Shown in pieces: positions 1 to 5,692 of a DNA stretch of 14,791 nt (the stretch's first letter is position 1; every line of letters starts with the position of its first letter). Location: positions 1 to 14,791 of the forward strand of contig JBIKVN010000054.1 in the NCBI GenBank assembly GCA_044356865.1. The letters are read 5' to 3'. Source of the DNA: JBEIUL01 sp044356865. GTDB lineage: Bacteria; Planctomycetota; Phycisphaerae; Phycisphaerales; SM1A02. The notes under the pieces were generated by a model. The model was not told the origin of the DNA. It saw nothing but the letters and a program-made list of their open reading frames with translations, and made no database searches. A program made the position numbers and the translations under genes.

Positions 1-92
1 GCGACCATGCGTCGATCGCCAAGTGGCGTCAGGACCGGCGGGTCGAACGGACCCGGGCGCGTCGCCCGGACCTGCTCGAACCCGGCGGGTGA
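1..92 (+). CDS. trmD: tRNA (guanine-37-N1)-methyltransferase TrmD, C-terminal end only
   Basis: Only the last 29 codons are inside the window, read from position 3 to the TGA at 90-92; the rest lies upstream. The peptide begins DHASIAKWRQDRR and ends RRPDLLEPGG. This matches the usual TrmD C-terminus, where a GDHA.I..WR segment is followed by an Arg-rich helix and a final RRPDLL. TrmD methylates N1 of G37 in tRNAs, using S-adenosylmethionine, to prevent frameshifting. The gene directly before rplS is trmD in the very common rpsP-rimM-trmD-rplS order, so context agrees with the peptide. The fragment is too short to say anything about the catalytic knot. The motif and the synteny together make the call fairly safe. 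Confidence 0.82.
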   Translation, partial: DHASIAKWRQDRRVERTRARRPDLLEPGG

Positions 93-184
93 ATTGCGAC
101 CCCTGGGCGTTCACGTCGAACGACCCATGTCGCCGATTCCGCACGGCCCCAATGCCCGCACGCGGCACGGCTGGACGGAGAACC

Positions 185-207
185 GGGCCGGAAGGCCCAA
201 CGAAGGA
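185..207 (+). promoter_or_regulatory. Small hairpin and Shine-Dalgarno in the rplS leader
   Basis: A perfect 5-bp stem, GGGCC (185-189) and GGCCC (194-198), closes a GGAA loop of the GNRA type. It sits just before the sequence AAGGA (203-207), which lies 9 nt before the ATG at 217. This spacing favours ATG 217 over the in-frame ATG at 208, which touches the Shine-Dalgarno sequence. Whether the hairpin influences L19 translation is inference. Confidence 0.35.
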
Positions 208-216
208 ATGGCCGAC

Positions 217-621
217 ATGAACCGCACCCAGATCATCGAAGGCGTCGTCGCCGAGCAGCTCAAGGCCGCCAACTCGTTCCCGACCTTCTCGGTCGGTGAC
301 ACGATTGACGTGCACTACAAGATCATCGAGGGCGACAAGGAGCGCATCCAGGTCTTCCAGGGTGTCTTCATCGCCGAGAAGGGCCGCGGGATCAACAAGG
401 TCATCACCGTCCGCCGCATCGTGGCGAACGAGGGCGTCGAGCGGGTGTTCCCGCTGCACAGCCCCCGCCTCGCGAAGATCGACGTCGTCCGCCGCGGCGA
501 TGCCCGCCGGGCGAAGCTCTTCTACCTCCGCGACCGGTTCGGCAAGAGCCGCCGCCTCCGCGACCAGCGTCGCGGCCTGAAGGCCGTCGAGGGCCAGGCC
601 GTGACCGGCGCCGAGGCCTGA
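217..621 (+). CDS. rplS: 50S ribosomal protein L19
   Basis: This gene encodes large-subunit protein L19, which sits at the 30S-50S interface and helps form an intersubunit bridge. The 134-residue product shows the family pattern along its whole length: an N-terminal helix, then FSVGDTIDVHYKI, the strand FQGVFIAEKGRG, the segment ITVRRI, the conserved FPLHSPRLAKIDVVRRGD, and KLFYLRD near the end. Known L19 proteins are about 115-130 residues, so the length fits with a slightly long Ala/Glu-rich tail. I chose ATG 217 because AAGGA lies 9 nt upstream. ATG 208 is in frame and would add three residues. trmD ends 124 bp upstream and queD starts 19 bp downstream, so the gene is probably in an operon with both. 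Confidence 0.96.
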   Translation: MNRTQIIEGVVAEQLKAANSFPTFSVGDTIDVHYKIIEGDKERIQVFQGVFIAEKGRGINKVITVRRIVANEGVERVFPLHSPRLAKIDVVRRGDARRAKLFYLRDRFGKSRRLRDQRRGLKAVEGQAVTGAEA

Positions 622-640
622 TCGGCCCACCGGTCCACGC

Positions 641-1033
641 ATGCGGGTCCGCCTCAGCAAGACCTTCTCGTTCGAGGCCGCGCATTGGCTGCCCACCTTC
701 CCCGACGGCCACAAGTGCCGGCGGATGCACGGGCATTCCTTCCGCGTCGAGATCGTCGTCGCCGGCGAGCTCGACCCGGCGAAGGGCTATCTCATGGACT
801 ACGGCGACATCCGCCGCGCCGTCGACCCGATCGAGAAGGCCCTCGACCATCGTTGCCTGAACGAGATCGACGGGCTCGCGAACCCGACCAGCGAGATGAT
901 CGCGGCGTGGATCTGGGAGCGGCTCAAGCCGACGCTTCCGCTTCTCGATGAGGTCATCGTGCACGAGACGTGCACCAGCCGATGTGAGTTCCGGGGCGAG
1001 CCCCGGGGCGACGCGAAGGCCGCCCGCCCGTGA
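641..1033 (+). CDS. queD: 6-carboxy-5,6,7,8-tetrahydropterin synthase (QueD/PTPS family)
   Basis: QueD converts 7,8-dihydroneopterin triphosphate to 6-carboxytetrahydropterin, the second step of 7-deazaguanine (queuosine precursor) synthesis in the cytoplasm. The 130-residue product has the family's zinc ligands at His15 (in EAAHWL), His30 and His32 (in CRRMHGHSF). Cys26, just before the HGH motif, fits the catalytic cysteine. Further family signatures are YLMDYGDI at 50-57, LDHRCLNE at 68-75, NPTSE at 81-85 and Glu109 near the end. The length is typical for a single-domain bacterial QueD. No good Shine-Dalgarno is seen in the 19 bp after rplS. The last residues overlap the next gene's start. 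A close relative acting as 6-pyruvoyltetrahydropterin synthase cannot be excluded by motifs alone. Confidence 0.92.
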   Translation: MRVRLSKTFSFEAAHWLPTFPDGHKCRRMHGHSFRVEIVVAGELDPAKGYLMDYGDIRRAVDPIEKALDHRCLNEIDGLANPTSEMIAAWIWERLKPTLPLLDEVIVHETCTSRCEFRGEPRGDAKAARP

Positions 1034-1716
1034 ACCTTTGCGTGATGCACGATGCGGCGATGGTCGCCCGGCTGGTCGGGGCGGGGCACCCATGCTGCGC
1101 GGGCGTCGTCCTCGCCCATGACTCGGGCCTCGGCTGCGTGGGCTCGTGGGTCGACGGGAATCCGCTTGACCCCGATTTCCTGCTTGAGCTCGAGCTGCCG
1201 GGGCCGCGGGCGATCCTCTGGAGCGGCTCGCTCGGCGAGTCGCTCTTCGCCGACGAACCGCGGAACTGGATGCCGGCGGGCCGCGCCGCCCTCGCGGCGT
1301 TCTGCGACAGCGCCGCCCGTCCGCTCGCCCTCGCCGGCAAGCGGATGTGCTTCCGGCCGCATCATCGGCATGTCCTGAGCGACGTGCAGGGCTCGCTCAG
1401 TTTCCTTCGCGAACGCCAGGGCCAGCCGTTCGGCATCTCGCTCTCGCCCGCCGACCTCTTCACGCCCGACATGCTGAAGGACGCCGACGACCATCTGGGC
1501 CGCGCGATCGGCAGCCTCGGCCACCTCGCGGATCTCGTGATCGTCGAGGATCTCCGCCCCGGCCCCGACGGTCTGGAGCGGGTGCCGTTGGGCGAGGGCG
1601 TGCTGCCGGCGGCGCGCTATGCGAGCCTGCTGCGCGAGCACGTTCCGGCCGCGACGCCGCTGGTGCTGCCCTCCGCGGGCTTCGCGGCGGCGGCCGAGCG
1701 GCTGAAGGCGGGCTGA
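1030..1716 (+). CDS. Short TIM-barrel-like protein, sugar-phosphate isomerase/AP endonuclease 2 type (uncertain)
   Basis: The 228-residue protein starts at a GTG whose last bases form the queD stop (GTGA overlap), so it is probably translated by coupling to queD. I do not recognise a characterised family with certainty. The second half follows the order of strands in xylose-isomerase-like TIM barrels: a strand ending FRPHHRH, then FGISLSPADLF, then a helix, LADLVIVEDL, a segment VPLGEGVLP like the usual G-x-G turn, and TPLVLPSAGF. It is shorter than the typical 260-290 residues. The acidic and His metal ligands expected after the strands are not obvious: Arg replaces the usual Glu, and SPADL stands where Asp-x-x-His is expected. 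It may be a non-catalytic or altered member. It has no signal peptide or membrane segment. Confidence 0.7.
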   Translation: MNLCVMHDAAMVARLVGAGHPCCAGVVLAHDSGLGCVGSWVDGNPLDPDFLLELELPGPRAILWSGSLGESLFADEPRNWMPAGRAALAAFCDSAARPLALAGKRMCFRPHHRHVLSDVQGSLSFLRERQGQPFGISLSPADLFTPDMLKDADDHLGRAIGSLGHLADLVIVEDLRPGPDGLERVPLGEGVLPAARYASLLREHVPAATPLVLPSAGFAAAAERLKAG

Positions 1717-1860
1717 GCGGGCCGCGGCACACGCACCGAGCGCGCGTCGGGCCGGCCCCACGTGAATGAAGGCCACGGCCGCACTCGGGGCGGGCCGCTC
1801 ATGAACGCCTCCCCCGGCCCGCGTCGGCCGACGCCGCCCGACCCGATCCTCGCGCAACCA

Positions 1861-1890
1861 TTGCCCGCCCCGCTCGCCCCCCGGTACCAT
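1861..1890 (+). promoter_or_regulatory. Candidate sigma-70-type promoter for the HNH gene
   Basis: TTGCCC (1861-1866) and TACCAT (1885-1890) are separated by 18 bp, giving partial matches to the -35 and -10 consensus. A start near 1897 would leave a leader of about 33 nt before ATG 1930. The same TACCAT hexamer occurs in the helicase promoter candidate at 11184-11189. The region 1717-1860 holds nothing else I can support: no terminator with a T-tract is visible after the preceding gene. Confidence 0.4.
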
Positions 1891-1929
1891 GAGGACCCCC
1901 CGTGGAGACAGGGGCTTACGAGGTACAGG

Positions 1930-2562
1930 ATGTCGACCCTCGCGTGTGGCCTGGATGCCAAGGTGCTGGTGCTGAACCGCGTCTACGCCGCGGTCCGGAT
2001 CGTCGATGCCCGCCGCGCCTTCACCCTGCTGGTGAAGGACCTCGCCGAGGTCATCTCGGTCGAGAACGGCTCGTTCGTCAACTACTCGTTCCTCTCCTGG
2101 ACCGACGCCGCCGAGTTCCAGCGCGAGCACGAGAACGACGCCCACGACTGGATCCGCACCGCCCGCCTGTCGATCGCGGTGCCCAAAGTCATCCGCCTGC
2201 TCGGCTACGACCGCTTCCCACGCGAGCACGTCAAGCTCAACCGCCGCAACATCTACGCCCGCGACGGCAGCCGTTGCCAGTACTGCGGCAAGCACTTCCC
2301 GACCCGCGAGCTGACCCTCGACCACGTCCTGCCCCGCGTGCAAGGCGGCGAGAACAGCTGGACGAACCTGGTCTGCGCCTGCGTCCGCTGCAACGCCCGC
2401 AAGGGCGGCCGGACGCCGGTCGAGGCGGGCATGCGGCTGCTGCGGACGCCGGTGAAGCCCAAGCGCAACCCCGCGATCACCGTCCGCCTCGGCAGCCCGC
2501 GGTACCAGTCGTGGAAGGCGTTCCTCGACGAGGCCTACTGGACGGTCGAGCTGAGCGAGTGA
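1930..2562 (+). CDS. HNH endonuclease family protein
   Basis: This 210-residue protein carries a standard HNH nuclease domain in its second half. A first zinc knuckle, CQYC (116-119), is followed by the core LDHVLPRVQGGENSWTNLV, with His132 and Asn146, and then a second knuckle CVRC (151-154) followed by NARKGGRTP with Asn155. HNH domains cut DNA with one metal ion at the beta-beta-alpha fold. The N-terminal 100 residues (starting around KVLVLNRVYAAVRIV) are typical of the stand-alone HNH proteins found widely in bacteria. I chose ATG 1930 because GAGG lies 6 nt upstream and homology-like sequence begins there; an in-frame ATG at 1762 would add 56 low-complexity residues. There is no intron, intein or phage gene nearby, so this looks like a resident gene rather than a homing element. 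Its target is unknown. Confidence 0.88.
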   Translation: MSTLACGLDAKVLVLNRVYAAVRIVDARRAFTLLVKDLAEVISVENGSFVNYSFLSWTDAAEFQREHENDAHDWIRTARLSIAVPKVIRLLGYDRFPREHVKLNRRNIYARDGSRCQYCGKHFPTRELTLDHVLPRVQGGENSWTNLVCACVRCNARKGGRTPVEAGMRLLRTPVKPKRNPAITVRLGSPRYQSWKAFLDEAYWTVELSE

Positions 2563-2591
2563 GCCGGTAAGCCAGAGAGGGAGAACCACCG

Positions 2592-3041
2592 ATGGCCGGA
2601 AAGAAGCCAAAGTCCGCGAAGACGAACGACGCCCCCGCGTTCCGCCACGTCGCCCGCAAGCAGCTCTCGAGCGGCAAGGGCGCGACGCCCGCCGAGATCG
2701 GCGCGAGCCTGGTGGCCCTCTTCAACTCGGGCAAGGCCGACCAGGTCACGGGGCTCTGGCACCACAAGAAGATCGAGTCGATCGAATCGGACGGCACCGT
2801 CTTCGAGGGCCGCAAGGGCGTCGCCGAAAAGGACGCATGGTGGCATGCGAACTTCACCGTGCATTCGGCCCTCGCCGAGGGGCCGTTCGCCGGCGCGACC
2901 GGCTTCGCGGTCGTCTTCGAGATGGAGATCTCGCCGGCCGCGAACCCCGGCGAGCGCACCAAGGTCCGCGAGGTCGGGATGTACACGGTCGAAAAGGGCA
3001 AGATCGTCCGCGAGGAGTTCCTCGCGGCGGCCGGCCGCTGA
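2592..3041 (+). CDS. NTF2/SnoaL-like small protein
   Basis: This 149-residue cytoplasmic protein begins with about 30 basic, probably disordered residues (MAGKKPKSAKTND). The region from about 31 to 145 reads as an NTF2-like cone: a helix GASLVALFNSGKADQVTGLW, a stretch KIESIESDGTVFEGRKGV, then strands around WWHANFTVHSA, GFAVVFEMEIS and VREVGMYTVEKGKIVREEF. SnoaL-like members of this fold bind small hydrophobic ligands or act as isomerases, but no specific active-site set is clear here. A strong Shine-Dalgarno (AGGGAG, 2578-2583) lies 8 nt before the ATG. It follows the HNH gene by 29 bp, suggesting co-transcription. Its stop is only 3 bp from the stop of the convergent protease gene, so no terminator fits between them. 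Confidence 0.75.
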   Translation: MAGKKPKSAKTNDAPAFRHVARKQLSSGKGATPAEIGASLVALFNSGKADQVTGLWHHKKIESIESDGTVFEGRKGVAEKDAWWHANFTVHSALAEGPFAGATGFAVVFEMEISPAANPGERTKVREVGMYTVEKGKIVREEFLAAAGR

Positions 3042-3044
3042 CGT

Positions 3045-4490
3045 TCACCCCCCGAGCAGCGTCACGCCGAGCGACAGCGTCACGGCGTTGTTGATGCCGT
3101 GGGCGACCATCGCCGGCCAGAGCGAGCCGCGGGTCTCGCGCGAGATGCAGAACGCGATCGCGAGGCCCATGAGCGCCGGGGCGAAGAGCACGCCCTGCGG
3201 GTGGATCACCGCGAAGAGGAAGCTGCTCGCGAGGGCCGCGATCGCGAGGCTCGCGACCAGGCCAAGCCGGCCGCACTCGTCGCGCAGGTGCCGATAGAGG
3301 ATGCCGCGGAAAGCGATCTCCTCGACGAGCGGGGCGATCACCGACGCAAGGACAAACAGCCCGACCAGCATCGGCCAGCCCGCGCCGCCGATCATCTCGA
3401 CCACCGGATGGCTCGGCTGCTCGGCCTGGCCGAAGATCGCCACCAGCAGGAAGTACACCACGAGCCCGGCCGCCAAGAGCGGCAGCGCGAGGCAATAGGT
3501 CAGCGCCCCCGCCAGCGTCTCGCGGAAGAAGCCCGCCCCAAAATGCAGCCCGAGATCGCTCCGGATATCGGCGGCCCGCACGCCGCGCAGGCTCGGCCAG
3601 GCGAGGGCCGCGAGGCTCAGCAGGAAGCTGCCACCGCCGACCGCAAGCGCCGCGACCTCCTCGGCCGTCGCCGAGGGTTCCTCGCCCAGCGCGACGCCCG
3701 CCAGCACCGCCCCGAGTACGTTCAACCCGAGGCACGCGGCCATCCAGACCGCGAAGGTCTCGCCGTAGACGCGGGCCGCGGGCACCGCCGGCTCGAGCCG
3801 CGGCCGCAGCCGGGCCATGGCCGCCATCACGACCAGCACCACGATGAGGGCGAGCCCCACGAGGAAGCACCCGAGGAACCACCCGCCGTAGGCGACGAGC
3901 GCCACCACCACTCCCGGCCGCGGTGCGACCTCGTGGCGCAGGAGTTTCCCGTACCAGCCGAGCCGCGACAGGTCGGCCTCGCCCGCGGGCGTCGCGGCCG
4001 CATCGGCCAGGCCGGGCAGCCGCTCGCGCACCGCCTCGAGCAGGGCCGCGTCGAGTTCGGGGGTCTTCGATTCCTCGGGCACCGCGGCCCGCTCGAGCGC
4101 CGCCGCCCCCGCCTCGGGATCCTTCACCGCCGCGACCAGCACCGCCCACGCCACCCGGTCGAGCCACTCCTGCGAGTCAGCCAGCGGGCGGGCGTTCATG
4201 AGGATCATGTCGCCGCTCAGGTCTTCGCCGTTCTTGGGGCCCTTCGCCGGCACGAACGCGTAGGTGATCTCGCCGACCAGCTCGGTCTGCATCGAGACGA
4301 CCGCGGGCCTCTCCGGCCTTTCGGGGGTCGCGGTGGGCTCCTCGGGCTGCTTGAGCCACATCCAGCCGGCGGCCAGCACCACGATGATCGCCCAGACCGC
4401 CCACGGCGCCCCCGGCCGCACCCCCGCGCTCGGGTTGCCGTAGGGGTTCGTGGGTTGCCGCGGAGGAGGTGGAGGCGGAGCGAGATCCAT
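3045..4490 (-). CDS. CPBP-family intramembrane glutamic/metalloprotease
   Basis: The C-terminal 100 residues carry the three CPBP (Abi/Rce1-like) motifs: EEIAFRG with the Glu pair at 390-391, FAVIHP with His430, and HGINN with His464 and Asn468. Members cleave within the membrane or process prenylated or signal-bearing peptides; the substrate here is unknown. The 481-residue protein is longer than the common 200-300. It starts with a Pro-rich cytoplasmic stretch (APPPPPPRQP) and has one membrane segment at roughly 28-46. A soluble, Glu-rich region to about residue 190 follows, and then several hydrophobic segments. The start ATG at 4490 is the first after the divergent promoter region of rplM, although no clear Shine-Dalgarno is seen. 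It is transcribed toward the NTF2-like gene and stands alone on its strand. Confidence 0.9.
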   Translation of the reverse strand: MDLAPPPPPPRQPTNPYGNPSAGVRPGAPWAVWAIIVVLAAGWMWLKQPEEPTATPERPERPAVVSMQTELVGEITYAFVPAKGPKNGEDLSGDMILMNARPLADSQEWLDRVAWAVLVAAVKDPEAGAAALERAAVPEESKTPELDAALLEAVRERLPGLADAAATPAGEADLSRLGWYGKLLRHEVAPRPGVVVALVAYGGWFLGCFLVGLALIVVLVVMAAMARLRPRLEPAVPAARVYGETFAVWMAACLGLNVLGAVLAGVALGEEPSATAEEVAALAVGGGSFLLSLAALAWPSLRGVRAADIRSDLGLHFGAGFFRETLAGALTYCLALPLLAAGLVVYFLLVAIFGQAEQPSHPVVEMIGGAGWPMLVGLFVLASVIAPLVEEIAFRGILYRHLRDECGRLGLVASLAIAALASSFLFAVIHPQGVLFAPALMGLAIAFCISRETRGSLWPAMVAHGINNAVTLSLGVTLLGG

Positions 4491-4597
4491 GGGTGGGCCG
4501 CGAGGGTAGCCGTGGGTGGGCCCGGCTTGAGGTCCGGGAACCTCGTCATCGGCCCGCGGACCCGCTCGGCCCGAACCCTCAACAACTTCCCATTGCC

Positions 4598-4625
4598 TTG
4601 ACACCCCCTCCCTCCCCGATATCTT
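4598..4625 (+). promoter_or_regulatory. Promoter of the rplM-rpsI operon
   Basis: A perfect -35 hexamer, TTGACA (4598-4603), is followed after 16 bp by TATCTT (4620-4625), which matches four of six -10 positions. Transcription would start near 4632, giving a leader of about 45 nt before the rplM ATG at 4677. The position between divergent genes and ahead of a ribosomal operon supports the call. It is the best promoter in the window. Confidence 0.65.
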
Positions 4626-4676
4626 GCCCGATTCGCCGCTCGGCGGCCCGCAACTCACTCTTTCGCGAAGACGGCC

Positions 4677-5156
4677 ATGCCTCGCCAGACCACCCTCGCC
4701 AAGCCCGGAGAGATCAAGACCGTGTGGCGCCACATCGACGCCGAGGGCAAGACCCTCGGGCGTCTCGCCACCGAAGTCGCCACGGTCCTCATGGGCAAGC
4801 ACCGCCCCGAATACACCCCGCACGTCCAGACCGGCGACTCGGTGATCGTCACCAACGCCTCGAAGGTCGTGCTGACCGGCAACAAGCTCGACTCGAAGAC
4901 CCGGCGCCGCTGGAGCGGCTACCCGGGTGGCCTCCGTGTGCAGAGCTACCGCGAGGTGCTCGCGACCAATCCCGAGCGGCTCGTCACCGAGGCGATCGTG
5001 CGGATGCTGCCGACCGGCATCCTCGGCCGGAAGATGGCGACCCAGCTTCGCGTCTTCAAGGGCACCGAGCACGGCCACGCCGCCCAGAACCCCGTCGCGA
5101 TGAGCGACATCACGCCCCGCCGCCGTCCGGCCGCGGCGAAGTCCAAGTCGAAGTGA
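4677..5156 (+). CDS. rplM: 50S ribosomal protein L13
   Basis: L13 is an early-assembly protein of the large ribosomal subunit that binds 23S rRNA. The 159-residue product shows the family pattern: W-H-ID-A-G-TLGRLAT (VWRHIDAEGKTLGRLAT), VLMGKHRPEYTPHVQTGD, VIVTNASKVVLTGNKL, the conserved YPGGL, and the family signature around VRMLPTGILGRKMATQLRVFKGTEHGH. A Lys/Ser/Ala-rich tail extends about ten residues past the normal end (family usual length 140-150). No strong Shine-Dalgarno is seen before the ATG. It is followed after 23 bp by rpsI, the standard bacterial pair, and the two share the promoter upstream and the terminator downstream. Confidence 0.97.
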   Translation: MPRQTTLAKPGEIKTVWRHIDAEGKTLGRLATEVATVLMGKHRPEYTPHVQTGDSVIVTNASKVVLTGNKLDSKTRRRWSGYPGGLRVQSYREVLATNPERLVTEAIVRMLPTGILGRKMATQLRVFKGTEHGHAAQNPVAMSDITPRRRPAAAKSKSK

Positions 5157-5179
5157 ACCCCTTCCGCTGATCGTTCCTC

Positions 5180-5629
5180 ATGGCTGACCAGACCACCACC
5201 GCCACTGCCCCCGCCCCGCATGTCTCCCGCGGCCCCGACGCCAAGGGCTGGTTCTGGGGAACCGGCCGCCGCAAGACCGCGGTGGCCCGCGTCCGCGTGA
5301 AGCCCGGCAAGGGCGATTTCCTCGTGAATGACAAGCCCCTCGAGGTCTACTTCACCGAGGAGCGCGACCAGAAGGGCATCCTCGCGATCCTCGAGAAGAC
5401 CAACCTCAAGGGCACCGTCGATGTCCGCGTGAACACCCTCGGCGGTGGCTTCACCGGCCAGACCGGCGCGGTCGTCCTCGGCCTCGGCCGGGCGGTCCGC
5501 GAGCTTGATCCCGGCCTCGAGCCGATCCTCCGCGAGAACGACTTCCTCACCCGCGACAGCCGCAAGGTCGAGCGGAAGAAGTACGGCCAGGCCGGCGCCC
5601 GTCGCCGCTACCAGTTCAGCAAGCGCTGA
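5180..5629 (+). CDS. rpsI: 30S ribosomal protein S9
   Basis: S9 is a small-subunit head protein whose C-terminal tail reaches the P-site tRNA. The 149-residue product shows all family hallmarks: GTGRRKTAVARVRVKPGKG at the start of the core, a central VRVNTLGGGFTGQTGAV, GLGRAV, the segment LTRDSRKVERKKYGQAGARRR, and the universally conserved C-terminal SKR. The N-terminal extension of about 26 residues, rich in Thr and Ala, is longer than in E. coli. It is the second gene of the rplM-rpsI operon and is followed after 30 bp by a strong terminator hairpin. Confidence 0.98.
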   Translation: MADQTTTATAPAPHVSRGPDAKGWFWGTGRRKTAVARVRVKPGKGDFLVNDKPLEVYFTEERDQKGILAILEKTNLKGTVDVRVNTLGGGFTGQTGAVVLGLGRAVRELDPGLEPILRENDFLTRDSRKVERKKYGQAGARRRYQFSKR

Positions 5630-5659
5630 GTCCGGTTCGCCGATCCGACCGCACCCCGC

Positions 5660-5692
5660 AACGGACCCGCTTCGGCGGGTCCGTTTCCTTTC
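5660..5692 (+). terminator. Rho-independent terminator of rplM-rpsI
   Basis: The 11-bp perfect inverted repeat AACGGACCCGC / GCGGGTCCGTT closes a TTCG tetraloop (loop at 5671-5674) and is followed by a pyrimidine-rich tract, TCCTTT. The very stable UUCG loop and position 30 bp after the rpsI stop make this a confident terminator on the plus strand. On the minus strand the same hairpin lies just past the stop of the sigma-like gene (stop at 5691-5693), but no T-run follows it there. Confidence 0.85.

Noticed and set aside
1930..2562. The HNH gene as a homing endonuclease or part of a defence island
   Set aside because: No split host gene, intron, methyltransferase, phage or other defence gene is visible around it.
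799..2610. A 603-residue open frame on the minus strand across queD, the barrel gene and the HNH gene
   Set aside because: It is antisense to three well-supported genes and has biased low-complexity composition; such frames arise because stop codons are rare at this GC content.
3099..4601. A 500-residue plus-strand frame opposite the CPBP protease
   Set aside because: It is antisense to a gene with clear CPBP motifs and has the Arg/His/Glu-rich composition of a shadow frame.
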